Assembly: GCA_024695815.1 (NCBI GenBank)
Contig: JAILHK010000017.1
Location: 1 to 56,919, forward strand
Reading direction: 5' to 3'
Source: Prevotella sp.
Lineage (GTDB): Bacteria; Bacteroidota; Bacteroidia; Bacteroidales; Bacteroidaceae
DNA: 56,919 bases
Positions within the stretch are counted from its first letter, which is position 1; the number at the start of each line of letters is the position of its first letter. The notes beneath the pieces are model-generated. The model ran no database searches. It was not told where the DNA came from and saw only the letters and a program-made list of their open reading frames with translations. The translations under genes and the position numbers were made by a program. Shown here one piece after another: positions 42,072-50,559 of the stretch.

Positions 42072-42821
42072 ATGAGAATAATAGTTAGTCCTGACTACCA
42101 ACAACTGAATGAATGGATTCAGCAAGTGCCAAGTCTGTTTGCAGCAGACAAGGGCGAACTGCTGTATAAAGGGCGTAATCAGGTCCGCTTATTTGAGGTC
42201 GGTGGCGAGAAACTGGTGGTGAAGCGCTTTAAGCGCAACGACATCATCAAGTCGATTGCCTATACGTTCTTCCGCGATAGCAAGGCGCGCCGTTCCTATG
42301 AGAATGCCGTAGCCCTGCGCCAACGAGGCTTCCAAACACCTCACGAGGTGGCCTATATCGAGCAGCACTTCATGGGCTTCACGACGCAGGTGTATTACAT
42401 CTGCGCCTATACCGACAGCCAACCCATCCGTCCACGCCTGATAGAGCAAGACCCCTTCGACGAAACGCTGGCCGTTGCCTATGCACGCTTTGTAGCCTCC
42501 CTCCACGAGGCAGGCGTGTTGCACCGCGACCTGAACCCCACCAATGTGCTGGTCGATAGTCTTCTCCGTTTCGAACTGATAGACATCAACCGCATGCAGT
42601 TCTTCCAAGGTGCTGTACCCAAAGCCGAGTGTATGGAGAACCTCACCTTGTTCTATTGGCTCACCCCCGCCTATCGCTTCATCCTCGACGAGTATGCCCG
42701 TCAGCGCGGGTGGACACCAGACGATGTGGCCGAGGCTATCCGCGTCAAGGAGCGGCACGACAAACGGTGGATACGTAGAAAAAAGATAACTCATTTTGGC
42801 AGATATGAAGTATTATATTGA
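42072..42821 (+). CDS. LPS-type (Kdo/WaaP-like) kinase
   Basis: 249 residues with a protein-kinase-like fold. The glycine-poor N-lobe has KLVVKRFKRNDIIKSI (ATP Lys), and the catalytic loop is VLHRDLNPTNVLVD near 155-168 (HRDxNxxN), followed by FELIDINRMQF, where DIN replaces DFG as is usual in LPS kinases. The family phosphorylates Kdo or heptose in the LPS inner core. Its location between a sugar aminotransferase and glycosyltransferases in an operon with an LpxL-like gene agrees with a lipooligosaccharide core role. The 3' end overlaps the next gene. Confidence 0.85.
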   Translation: MRIIVSPDYQQLNEWIQQVPSLFAADKGELLYKGRNQVRLFEVGGEKLVVKRFKRNDIIKSIAYTFFRDSKARRSYENAVALRQRGFQTPHEVAYIEQHFMGFTTQVYYICAYTDSQPIRPRLIEQDPFDETLAVAYARFVASLHEAGVLHRDLNPTNVLVDSLLRFELIDINRMQFFQGAVPKAECMENLTLFYWLTPAYRFILDEYARQRGWTPDDVAEAIRVKERHDKRWIRRKKITHFGRYEVLY

Positions 42822-43809
42822 AGTAGGCACTAACAACAAGGCTAAGCAAGATATTGATGAGATATGCCGTCGTGAGGGTTTTCGCAATCTTACTCGCCAT
42901 AACTTTGGCGAAGGTGGGGTAGGGCGATTCCTCACCAAACTGGTCAGCGTGACTAGCATCCTCTGGCGCCTGAAGAAAGATGATATGCTCTTCTTGCAAT
43001 ATCCCGTCAAGAAGTTCTATTTCATGGCATGCACCTTTGCCAAGTGGAAAGGTGCAAAGGTGGTCACCGTCATCCACGACCTGGGCGCCTTCCGTCGTCA
43101 TAAGCTGACAGCCAGTCAGGAGAACAGTCGTCTGTCAAAGACCGATTTTCTCATTGTCCACAACCCCACCATGCGCGATTATCTCATTGAGCACGGCTTT
43201 AAGGGTGGCATCCATTGCCTACAGATTTTCGATTATCTCTCCGACAGTCAGAACCACCAGCAGGCCCAGCACACCCCAACCGTCGTCTATGCCGGTAACC
43301 TGGGCCGTTGGCGCAATGCCTTCCTCTATCTCTTAGAGCCCGTCATGAAGGGATGGCAAATGGAACTCTATGGCAAGGGATTCGATGACCAGGCCAACAC
43401 CAATGCCTCTTTGCACTATCATGGTTTTATGGCCAGCGACGATTTCATCGCCACTGCTCAGGCCGACTTCGGTCTGGTGTGGGATGGCGACTCGCTCGAC
43501 GAGTGTACAGGCGATTGGGGCACCTACCTGCGCATCAACGACCCCCACAAGACCTCTTTCTATCTGCGTGCCGGCATCCCCGTTATTGTGTGGAGTCAAG
43601 CCGCTATGGCACCTTTTATCGAAGCACAGAAAGTAGGCATCAGCGTTGACTCCCTGTCTCAAATCAGCGACCGACTTGCGCAGCTCAGTCCTTCAGACTA
43701 CGAAACGATGCGACGCCATGCTGCCGAGATGAGCCGTCGTCTGAACGAAGGCTATTATATCAAACAAGGATTAGCTGCTGCCAACGAATACCTCATGCAT
43801 CATGTATAA
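42805..43809 (+). CDS. Glycosyltransferase, galactofuranosyltransferase-like
   Basis: 334 residues from the ATG at 42805 (a TTG nine bases upstream opens the frame, but the Met fits better). GT-B-like fold: KVVTVIHDLGAFRRHK near 90, TVVYAGNLGRWRN near 155-167, and in the C-terminal half DDFIATAQADFGLVWDGDSLDE with ASFYLRAGIPVIVW-like segments. It resembles the bacterial beta-1,6-galactofuranosyltransferases found with UDP-galactopyranose mutase. A glf gene is present at 54926, which supports a Galf donor. It overlaps the kinase gene by 17 bases and the GT10 gene by 8. Confidence 0.75.
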   Translation: MKYYIEVGTNNKAKQDIDEICRREGFRNLTRHNFGEGGVGRFLTKLVSVTSILWRLKKDDMLFLQYPVKKFYFMACTFAKWKGAKVVTVIHDLGAFRRHKLTASQENSRLSKTDFLIVHNPTMRDYLIEHGFKGGIHCLQIFDYLSDSQNHQQAQHTPTVVYAGNLGRWRNAFLYLLEPVMKGWQMELYGKGFDDQANTNASLHYHGFMASDDFIATAQADFGLVWDGDSLDECTGDWGTYLRINDPHKTSFYLRAGIPVIVWSQAAMAPFIEAQKVGISVDSLSQISDRLAQLSPSDYETMRRHAAEMSRRLNEGYYIKQGLAAANEYLMHHV

Positions 43810-44860
43810 AGTAAGATTCATGCCCTATCGCGATGGTCTCGCCACCATCATGCACCGTCAGACCCCCGGTCACAACCTGCGTTCTCAGGACGGACGCTAT
43901 GAGTTCTGTCTTGACGACTCCTTAGACGAAGCCGATTTCTGGGTGGTGCAAGGAAAAGGCGTGCGCGACCAGCAGACCTGTCGTGTGGCGCCCGAGAACA
44001 CCATCCTGCTCACCACCGAGCCCCGTTCTGTGCTTGTCTATCCCCAGCGCTATATCGACCAGTTCGGTCTGGTCGTCTCTTGTCAGGAGCAGATGCACCA
44101 TCGCCATGTGCAGTATGGTCCTGCCATTCTGCCTTGGTTTGTGGGCTATCAGCCGGCACCGCCATCAGCGGGCATCCCCTATACCTATTCTCAGGACTAC
44201 GACTCCCTCTCTCAACCGTCAGATCCCGCCGAGAAGACCAAGCTTATCTCGGTCATCACCAGCAACAAGGCCTTCACCCGTGGCCACCTGGATCGCATCA
44301 AGTTTGTAGAGAAGCTCAAAGCCCGTTTTGGCGATCAGCTAGACATCTTCGGTCGCGGATTCCGTTCCTTCGACGATAAGTGGGATGTGCTGCGTCCATA
44401 TAAGTATCACATCGCCATCGAGAACTCGTCCGAGCGCTATTACTGGACCGAGAAAATCAGCGACTGCTACCTCACAGGCACCTTCCCTATCTATCACGGT
44501 TGTACCAATCTGGCCGACTATTTCAGTCGTGATGCTTTCGAACCCATAGATATCCGTAAGCCCGAACAGGCCATTCGCATCATCGAGCAGCAGCTTCAGG
44601 CACAGCGCTACGAGCAGTCCGTGGCAGCGCTCGACGCCATGAAGCAGCGCGTGTTGGGCGAGTACAACATGTTCGAGTACGTGGCACGCCTCTGCGACCA
44701 GATGAATCCTGATGCGCCCAAGCAGACGGTCACCATTCATCCTTGTCGTTCGGGCATGGACTGGCGCAACATGGTGCATTATGCCTTTAGCCAGAACTAC
44801 TACAAGCTACAAACAAAATTGCATTTTTTAAGATATGGAAACCAGTTACAATCCAAATGA
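43802..44860 (+). CDS. Family GT10 glycosyltransferase (fucosyltransferase-like)
   Basis: 352 residues. The conserved GT10 C-terminal motif is clear: YKYHIAIENSSERYYWTEKISDCYLTGT followed by FPIYHGCTNLADYF, at about 200-245. The N-terminal half has LTTEPRSVLVYPQRYIDQFG, typical of the acceptor-side domain. GT10 enzymes move fucose from GDP-fucose in alpha-1,3/1,4 linkages, though Bacteroidetes members may use other deoxysugars. Start and stop overlap the neighbouring genes, so it belongs to the same operon. Confidence 0.85.
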   Translation: MYKVRFMPYRDGLATIMHRQTPGHNLRSQDGRYEFCLDDSLDEADFWVVQGKGVRDQQTCRVAPENTILLTTEPRSVLVYPQRYIDQFGLVVSCQEQMHHRHVQYGPAILPWFVGYQPAPPSAGIPYTYSQDYDSLSQPSDPAEKTKLISVITSNKAFTRGHLDRIKFVEKLKARFGDQLDIFGRGFRSFDDKWDVLRPYKYHIAIENSSERYYWTEKISDCYLTGTFPIYHGCTNLADYFSRDAFEPIDIRKPEQAIRIIEQQLQAQRYEQSVAALDAMKQRVLGEYNMFEYVARLCDQMNPDAPKQTVTIHPCRSGMDWRNMVHYAFSQNYYKLQTKLHFLRYGNQLQSK

Positions 44861-45707
44861 GCAGGCTCTGGCGCTGCACGGTGACCGTGTTGACGAAGAG
44901 ACCCGTCTGGTGCAAGCCCGCCTGTTGAACATACTGAAAGCGATAGATCAAGTCTGTCGCGAACATCATCTCACCTACTATCTGCTGTGTGGCACCATGT
45001 TGGGTGCCGTGCGTCATGGCGGATTCATTCCCTGGGACGACGATGCCGATGTCGGTATGCCTCGCGAGGACTACGACACCCTGTTGGCGCATGCCGACGA
45101 GTGGATGCCCAAGGGCTACGAGGTGGTAAGCGGTGGCTGCACCGAGGGCTATCCTTATCCTTTTGCACGCGTGCAGGAGGCCGGTTCCACTTATCGCATG
45201 CATCGCAGTTATGATTTTGTAGGTGGCCTTCCCATCGACTTGTTTCCCCTTGATGGCATGATAGAAGATTGCGGTGCCCGTCGCCGTCATTATGCGCGTT
45301 ATAAGATGTGGTGGAAACTGCTGTATTTCACCCACACCGATCCCTATAAGCATGGTCGCGGTTTCCGCAGCCTGATTACCTTGCTGCTGCGCCGTTTGTT
45401 CAAGCCCGACTATGTGCATGCCAAGCTCGACAAGGTGCGCCGTCAGTGGCGTATAGCCGACAGTCCGTTGTTGGCCGATCACGACTATCGTCCGGAAAAG
45501 GGTGCCATGCCCAAGGAGTGGTATGGCGAGCCCGTCCCTGTTAAGTTCGAAGATTGTATGCTGATGGGCGTGTCAAAGCCCGATGAGTATCTCACGCATC
45601 TCTATGGAAAATATATGGAGATTCCCAGCGAGATACCCCCACGCAACTATCGTTTCCTTGACTTGAACAAGCCCTGGAGAGAATATGTTGCAGAACAAAA
45701 GAAATAG
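44835..45707 (+). CDS. LicD-family phosphotransferase
   Basis: 290 residues. The LicD core is TYYLLCGTMLGAVRHGGFIPWDDDADVGMPREDY at about 52-85, with the metal-binding DDD set, then EGYPYPFARVQEAGSTYRMHRSYDFVGGLPIDLFPLDGM. LicD proteins transfer a phospho-alcohol (choline, ethanolamine, AEP) from a CDP- or CMP-activated donor onto a sugar. This window encodes a complete CMP-AEP type pathway at 50560-54869 and a second LicD at 46788, so both are good candidates for attaching AEP. It is the last gene of the plus-strand operon and overlaps the GT10 gene by 26 bases. Confidence 0.88.
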   Translation: METSYNPNEQALALHGDRVDEETRLVQARLLNILKAIDQVCREHHLTYYLLCGTMLGAVRHGGFIPWDDDADVGMPREDYDTLLAHADEWMPKGYEVVSGGCTEGYPYPFARVQEAGSTYRMHRSYDFVGGLPIDLFPLDGMIEDCGARRRHYARYKMWWKLLYFTHTDPYKHGRGFRSLITLLLRRLFKPDYVHAKLDKVRRQWRIADSPLLADHDYRPEKGAMPKEWYGEPVPVKFEDCMLMGVSKPDEYLTHLYGKYMEIPSEIPPRNYRFLDLNKPWREYVAEQKK

Positions 45708-45731
45708 TGTTTCGTGCGAAGTGCAACTACG

Positions 45732-46784
45732 CTACTTCACACGTCCGAAAGTTTTTATGCTCACATACTTGCGCCACAGGTTCAGCTTGCGCTTAGCAGG
45801 CACACCGTGGCGCTTGATGTATTCTGCCACGCCTTGCAGCATGCGTTCAGCACAGTGACCGTCGGTGTAAGGGTCGTAGTTGGCAATAATCCATTGGCGC
45901 TTCTCTGTCAGCATCTGACTGCTGAACACTTCGTCGTAGGCGGCTGTCAACAGACCTACGTCGTGGATGTCTTTCCAGTAGGGGTCCTGACTCACGGTGT
46001 CCACCGTGATGACGGGCTTGTCCAGCAGCAGCATCTCGTAGATGGTCGAAGACGTGTCGCTCACCATGGCGTCGGCCATCAGCATATACTTGCTCACGGC
46101 GAAGTCATCCTCAAAGACGATGTTCTGATGACTGGCAGCCAACTGCCTGTATTCCTCCACCCATTCCTGGCGGGTCAGCGGATGAAGCTTTATCAGCAGC
46201 AGCACTCTCTTCTCGTCAACCAGTTTTACCAGTGCCTCTTTAATCTTTGGCAGCGATGTCAGGCGGGGCGAGAACGTCGGCGCATACAGCACGATGCGCT
46301 CACACTGATGCCTCTTTAGCAGCTCCTCTCGCTCCTGGTCGAAGTCATGCCGATGGCGGGCTATCCAGTCTTGGCGTGTCCAGCCCGTCTCCAGCACCTC
46401 AAAATCGCGGTACTTCTTCTGCAGCTTCAGAAACTCCTCGGTGAAGTAGCGGCCCTGCGTCATGTAGATGTCGAAGTAGTTACGGATATGAAACTGGTCG
46501 CGCTTCTCGGCTGCATAGCCATGAAAGATGCTGCACTTCACGCCGCTCAGGTAGTAAGGCACAATGTTGCCCGGTGCAAAGACCGCATCGGGATGGAAAT
46601 CATAAGCCTCCTGCATGGAATGCGTCCAGCGCACCTCGTCCTTCAGTGGAAACTCAGGTATCTTCTTCTGGTGCACATACCACAACACCTCGTGTCCCCC
46701 TTGGCGGTCAGCTTCTGCTTGCAGTGGTCTGACGATATCCACGGCATATTTGTTCTCACAGAATAGCAGTATCTTCATGTTCAA
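45732..46784 (-). CDS. CDP-glycerol glycerophosphotransferase-family protein
   Basis: 350 residues; the first Met is at 46784 and a second at 46778. GT-B-like architecture of the TagF/TagB family: GNIVPYYLSGVKCSIFHGYAAEKRDQ in the first half, LYAPTFSPRL and LLIKLHPLTRQEW in the second, then YMLMADAMVSDTSSTIYEMLLLDKPVITVDT, where SDTSS is the family's phosphate-binding loop. It should transfer glycerol-phosphate or a similar unit from a CDP donor to a surface polymer. It lies 3 bases after the LicD gene at 46788 on the same strand. The cytidylyltransferase fusion at 49182 may provide its donor. Confidence 0.82.
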   Translation of the reverse strand: MNMKILLFCENKYAVDIVRPLQAEADRQGGHEVLWYVHQKKIPEFPLKDEVRWTHSMQEAYDFHPDAVFAPGNIVPYYLSGVKCSIFHGYAAEKRDQFHIRNYFDIYMTQGRYFTEEFLKLQKKYRDFEVLETGWTRQDWIARHRHDFDQEREELLKRHQCERIVLYAPTFSPRLTSLPKIKEALVKLVDEKRVLLLIKLHPLTRQEWVEEYRQLAASHQNIVFEDDFAVSKYMLMADAMVSDTSSTIYEMLLLDKPVITVDTVSQDPYWKDIHDVGLLTAAYDEVFSSQMLTEKRQWIIANYDPYTDGHCAERMLQGVAEYIKRHGVPAKRKLNLWRKYVSIKTFGRVK

Positions 46785-46787
46785 TAG

Positions 46788-47705
46788 CTATTTGATGATT
46801 TTCTTCCAGAGTCGTTGGAATACCGATTTGCTGTATTCCTTCTGAACCTCGGGCAGCACGTCGCGATAGTCGCGGTGCGCGTCGATAATCAGTTGTCCAT
46901 GCATTGTGGGGTCTTTGAGCGGTATCATATAGTCTTCACCGTATTGAATGGTGAGATAGGTGTCCCATCCCACGGGCACAGGCACTTTGATATCCTCAAA
47001 GTCCAGCCAGAGTGTCTTGTCGTAAATCTCTTTAGGATAGACCAGCGATTTGCCGGTGAACGACAGCTCACCAACGTATTTGTTCGTTTCCACGGGGAAC
47101 TGGCGGTACTGGTCTTCTGCTTCACGGAAGATGGTACTCCAGCCACGTTTCTTGACTGCGTGGCGGGCGCGCCACTTACGTCCAATCAGTCCGATGCGTC
47201 CCGACGCCCAGATGCGTGTGTTCTTTGCTTTCAGAAAGCGCAGAATGCGACGGCTCCGTTTCAGCGCATTGTCAACGCTTGTGTCGTCCATGGGAATACC
47301 ATCGATGGGAAACACATCGATAAAGATGCCTTGGTGGAATGGCTGAAAGCAGTCGCTGGGACGAATGGCCGTTGTGCCATCCATTCGCAGTTGCGCATGA
47401 CTGCGATAATAGTCGGTGTCGCTATACGCCGTCTGATAGAAATAGGGATGCTCGAATTCCTGTGCCGCAATCTCGTTCAGGCGGTCGTAGTCCTCGCGCA
47501 TCATTGCTACGTCAATATCATCATCCCAGGGTATAAAACCCTTGTGGCGAACAGTGCCCAGCATGGTGCCTCCGTCCACCCAGCAACGCAGGTTATGACG
47601 GTTACACACATCTATCAGCTTCTGCAGCAGGTCCAGCTGTACCTGCCAGAGTTCTTTCAATGTCTCGTCAAGTTCGTAACCCGGTTTTTCTATTATTTCG
47701 TGCAT
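46788..47705 (-). CDS. LicD-family phosphotransferase (second copy)
   Basis: 305 residues from the ATG at 47705. The frame opens at 47738, but that codon overlaps the -7 element at 47733-47726, so the start must be internal. LicD core: LRCWVDGGTMLGTVRHKGFIPWDDDIDVAMMREDY at about 40-75, followed by HQGIFIDVFPIDGIP. The C-terminal half is basic. It is more similar in length and motif to other LicD proteins than to the copy at 44835 and may act on a different donor or acceptor. It is co-transcribed with the CDP-glycerol-transferase-like gene. Confidence 0.88.
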   Translation of the reverse strand: MHEIIEKPGYELDETLKELWQVQLDLLQKLIDVCNRHNLRCWVDGGTMLGTVRHKGFIPWDDDIDVAMMREDYDRLNEIAAQEFEHPYFYQTAYSDTDYYRSHAQLRMDGTTAIRPSDCFQPFHQGIFIDVFPIDGIPMDDTSVDNALKRSRRILRFLKAKNTRIWASGRIGLIGRKWRARHAVKKRGWSTIFREAEDQYRQFPVETNKYVGELSFTGKSLVYPKEIYDKTLWLDFEDIKVPVPVGWDTYLTIQYGEDYMIPLKDPTMHGQLIIDAHRDYRDVLPEVQKEYSKSVFQRLWKKIIK

Positions 47706-47725
47706 GGCTAACCTTAATTTTGCTG

Positions 47726-47733
47726 CAAAGTTA
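47726..47733 (-). promoter_or_regulatory. -7 promoter element for the licD-type operon
   Basis: TAACTTTG on the minus strand matches TAnnTTTG, 21 bases before the ATG at 47705. It is divergent from the element at 47777. Confidence 0.7.
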
Positions 47734-47776
47734 ATCATTTTTTCATAGATATGGTCCAGTGTTCAAAAAAGTTTTG

Positions 47777-47784
47777 TATTTTTG
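47777..47784 (+). promoter_or_regulatory. -7 promoter element upstream of the repeat-bearing leader
   Basis: TATTTTTG matches TAnnTTTG. The next gene starts at 48109, so a transcript would carry a leader of about 320 nt that includes the whole 43-bp repeat structure. No other -7 element is visible between the repeats and the gene. Confidence 0.5.
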
Positions 47785-47830
47785 CAGTGAACTTTTCGTA
47801 AAACGAAAGCAGAGATGTATAATAACAATA

Positions 47831-48061
47831 CAGACCCCACCCCCTGCCCCTCCCCTTGAAGGGAGGGGAGAACCTCAGAGGAAGCCGCCTCTTTTTCCTC
47901 CCTTCAAGGGGAGAACCGCAGAGGAAGCCGCCTCTCTCTCCTCCCTTCAAGGGGAGAACCGCAGAGGAAGCCGCCTCTTTTTCCTCCCTTCAAGGGGAGA
48001 ACCGCAGAGGAAGCCGCCTCTCTCTCCTCCCTTCAAGGGGAGGGGCAGGGGGTGGGGTCTG
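47831..48061. repeat. Four 43-bp tandem repeats inside a 36-bp perfect inverted repeat
   Basis: Outer arms 47831-47866 and 48026-48061 are exact reverse complements over 36 bases (CAGACCCCACCCCCTGCCCC...). Inside lie four 43-bp units at 47865-47907, 47908-47950, 47951-47993 and 47994-48036, which start GGGGAGAACC and differ at few positions (CT/CG after AACC; TTTTT/CTCTC near the middle), in an alternating pattern. Each unit contains CCTCCCTTCAAGGGGAG, a near-palindrome. A length of 43 is not a multiple of 3, so Pro-rich frames across it are not real genes. The rest of the 47739-48108 gap is the two promoters and an AT-rich stretch before 48109. Confidence 0.9.
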
Positions 48062-48108
48062 TAACCTTAGTTATATAGAAGTGAAATAAAAAAATAGAAG
48101 AAAGAAAA

Positions 48109-49185
48109 ATGCTGAATTTTACTGTAGGCCCCGTGATGTCGAGCGAAGCGGTTCGCGCCATTGGCCAAGAGCATGTACCTTATTTTCGTACCCCAGAGTT
48201 CTCCGAGGTGATGTTCGAGAACGAGCGTCTGGTTCGCGAATTTGCTCATGCGCCACACGACAGTCGCGTCTGCTTTATGACTGGTTCCGGCACGGCATCC
48301 ATGGAAGCTACGGTGATGAATGTGTTGTCACCGAAAGACAAGGCCATTGTCGTCAACGGCGGCTCGTTTGGCCATCGCTTTGTTGAGTTGTTGCAACTCC
48401 ACCAGATACCCCATCATGAAATTAGTCTTGACTATGGTCAGCCGCTGACAGAAGCACATCTGGCCCCCCTTGCCAACCAGGGATATACCGCATTCCTGGT
48501 GAACATGGGCGAGACCTCAACAGGTGTGCTCTACGATATGCCCATGATTGCACGTTTCTGTCAGGCCAACGGGCTGCTGCTCATTGTCGATGCCATCAGC
48601 ACCTTCCTGGCCGACCCGTTCGATATGGAGGCGCTGGGTGCCGATGTGATGATCACAGGCTCTCAGAAAGCGCTGGCCTGTCCTCCGGGCATCTCACTCA
48701 TTGTCTTGTCGCCCCGCGCCTTAGAGCGTGTGAACCAGAACCATTCTGTTTCGATGTATCTCGACTTGAAGTCAGCCTTGAAGAATGGCGAGCGCGGCCA
48801 GACCCCCTTTACACCTGCAGTAGGTACCCTGCTGCAAATCAATCAGCGCCTGCGCGACATCAAGGCAGCTGGCGGTGTCGAGAGCGAACTGAAACGCATG
48901 AAGATGCTCTCGCAGGATTTCCGTCAGAAGGTGGCTCCGCTGCCCTTTAAGATGTTCACCACTTCGCCTCAGAACGGTGTCACGGCTTTGTCGCCACAAG
49001 GCATCTCTGCCTATGATATCTTCACCACCCTGAAAGACGAATACCAGATATGGATTTGTCCCAATGGTGGCGACCTTCGTGATCGTGTCTTCCGTGTCGG
49101 ACACCTCGGTGCCCTGACCACCGACGATAATACGACGCTGATTAATGCGATGTTAGATATGCAAAAACGCGGACTCATCAAATGA
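48109..49185 (+). CDS. Class V (AGAT/PhnW-like) aminotransferase
   Basis: 358 residues, PLP-dependent. Landmarks: FTVGPVMSSEAVRAIG at the N-terminus, MTGSGTASMEATV near 64 (phosphate loop), LLIVDAISTFLADPFDM near 165-180 (PLP Asp), and the Schiff-base Lys in ITGSQKALACPPG near 188. It is related to alanine-glyoxylate and 2-aminoethylphosphonate transaminases but clearly distinct from the PhnW-like gene at 50560. It overlaps by 4 bases with a cytidylyltransferase-oxidoreductase fusion, so the pair may make a CDP-activated amino alcohol or a similar unit. The substrate is unknown. Confidence 0.88.
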   Translation: MLNFTVGPVMSSEAVRAIGQEHVPYFRTPEFSEVMFENERLVREFAHAPHDSRVCFMTGSGTASMEATVMNVLSPKDKAIVVNGGSFGHRFVELLQLHQIPHHEISLDYGQPLTEAHLAPLANQGYTAFLVNMGETSTGVLYDMPMIARFCQANGLLLIVDAISTFLADPFDMEALGADVMITGSQKALACPPGISLIVLSPRALERVNQNHSVSMYLDLKSALKNGERGQTPFTPAVGTLLQINQRLRDIKAAGGVESELKRMKMLSQDFRQKVAPLPFKMFTTSPQNGVTALSPQGISAYDIFTTLKDEYQIWICPNGGDLRDRVFRVGHLGALTTDDNTTLINAMLDMQKRGLIK

Positions 49186-50525
49186 AGAAAGTCATCACAT
49201 ACGGCACCTACGACCTGCTTCACTACGGACATATCAGGTTGCTCGAGCGCGCCAAGGCGCTGGGCGACTATCTGATAGTGGGCGTCACGGCCGACAGCTT
49301 CGATCAGCAGCGCGGCAAGCTCAATGTCGAGCAGTCGCTCATGGAGCGTATCGAGGCAGTACGTGCTACCGGTCTGGCCGACGAGATTATCGTCGAAGAA
49401 TACGAAGGTCAGAAGATCGACGATATCCGTCGCTACGGTGTGGATATCTTCACTGTGGGCAGCGACTGGCGCGGCAAGTTCGACTACCTGAAAGAATATT
49501 GCGAGGTGGTCTATCTCGACCGCACCGAAGGCATTTCCAGCACCGAGCTGCGTTCCGAGCAGCATGCACTTCGCTTGGGACTGATTGGCGAGTCGCCCAT
49601 CTTAAATAAGATAGAGCGCGAGAGCCACTTTGTCAATGGCATGCAGATCAGCGGTGTCTGTACCGAAGATGCCACCATGCTGTCAGAGACCCTCCATCAG
49701 CTGGTGATGCCCATGAGTCAGCTCGATGAACTGATCAATAAGAGCGATGCAGTGTATGTCATCTCCAACCCCCGTAGGCACTTCGAACATATCAAGCAGA
49801 TACTCAGCCAGGGCCGCCATGTGTTGTGCGAGTCGCCCATTGCCATTGCACCCGAGCAGCTCAGCGAGCTGCGTGCGCTGGCCAAGTCAAAAGGTTGTCT
49901 GCTGGTCGATTCCCTGAAGACCGCCTATTCCATGGCCTACTCGCGTCTGGTGCTGCTGGCCAAGAGCGGTGCCATTGGCGACATCGTGTCGGTAGATGCC
50001 ACCTGTACCAGTTTGGCAGGCTTCGAGGCTACCGAGAAAAAGAAGGCAGCCCATCTGTGGAACAGTATCTGCGCCTGGGGCCCCACGGCCATGCTGCCCA
50101 TCTTCCAGTTGCTGGGCATCGACTACTGCAGCAAGACCATTGCCACCCATCTGCTTGGCGACGATAGCGACTTCGATGCCTTCACGAAGGTCACCTTCAC
50201 CTATCCCCATGCTGTTGCCTCGCTGAAGGTCGGTCAGGGTGTTAAGTCAGAAGGCTCGCTGGTCATCTCTGGCACCAAAGGCTATATCTATGTGCCTGCC
50301 CCTTGGTGGAAGACCGACTATTTCGAGATACGCTACGAGAATCCAGTCAACAACCGTCGTTACTTCTACCAGCTCGACGGCGAGGGCCTGCGCTACGAGT
50401 TGCTCTCCTTCATGAAAGCCGTTCAGTCGGGGCGCCCCATGGGCTATGTCGACGAACCCACGTCTGATGCCATCGTGGCGGTCATCAGCGATTTCTATCA
50501 TAAAAAAAATACGGTCATCATCTGA
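49182..50525 (+). CDS. Fusion: TagD-like cytidylyltransferase + Gfo/Idh/MocA oxidoreductase
   Basis: 447 residues. Residues 1-128 form a glycerol-3-phosphate-cytidylyltransferase-like domain: VITYGTYDLLHYGHIRLLERAKALGDYLIVGV (HYGH is the HxGH catalytic motif), TVGSDWRGKFD, and the RTEGISSTELR signature. The remainder resembles Gfo/Idh/MocA NAD(P)-dependent oxidoreductases: LGLIGESPILNKIERESHFVNG in place of a canonical GxGxxG, SDAVYVISNPRRHFEHIKQIL, HVLCESPIAIAPEQLSELRALAKSKGCLLVDS (the CE(K/S)P motif with Ser for Lys), so the dinucleotide-binding and catalytic Lys positions look altered. It may reduce a keto intermediate and activate the product with CTP. The gene ends inside its own terminator. 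Confidence 0.87.
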   Translation: MKKVITYGTYDLLHYGHIRLLERAKALGDYLIVGVTADSFDQQRGKLNVEQSLMERIEAVRATGLADEIIVEEYEGQKIDDIRRYGVDIFTVGSDWRGKFDYLKEYCEVVYLDRTEGISSTELRSEQHALRLGLIGESPILNKIERESHFVNGMQISGVCTEDATMLSETLHQLVMPMSQLDELINKSDAVYVISNPRRHFEHIKQILSQGRHVLCESPIAIAPEQLSELRALAKSKGCLLVDSLKTAYSMAYSRLVLLAKSGAIGDIVSVDATCTSLAGFEATEKKKAAHLWNSICAWGPTAMLPIFQLLGIDYCSKTIATHLLGDDSDFDAFTKVTFTYPHAVASLKVGQGVKSEGSLVISGTKGYIYVPAPWWKTDYFEIRYENPVNNRRYFYQLDGEGLRYELLSFMKAVQSGRPMGYVDEPTSDAIVAVISDFYHKKNTVII

Positions 50526-50543
50526 TGGCCGTATCTTTTTTTT
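50503..50543. terminator. Bidirectional terminator overlapping the fusion gene's stop
   Basis: TACGGTCATC (50510-50519) pairs with GATGGCCGTA (50524-50533), flanked by an A-run on one side and a run of eight T on the other, so it works for both convergent genes. The left arm encodes the last residues of the fusion protein. Confidence 0.85.
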
Positions 50544-50559
50544 CTATCTCTTTCCCTGC

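Noticed and set aside
46815..47711. A 298-residue plus-strand frame
   Set aside because: Antisense to the second LicD gene, which has clear motifs and promoter.
47706..47738. Upstream ATG for the second LicD gene
   Set aside because: The ATG and following codons overlap the TAACTTTG promoter element.
47726..47784. Invertible promoter between the two divergent genes
   Set aside because: The promoters are not flanked by inverted repeats; the 36-bp arms enclose the tandem repeats, not the promoters.
47759..48089. Pro/Arg-rich reading frames across the 43-bp repeats
   Set aside because: The repeat length is not a multiple of 3, so the frames only cycle through the same DNA; there is no start signal and no coding pattern.
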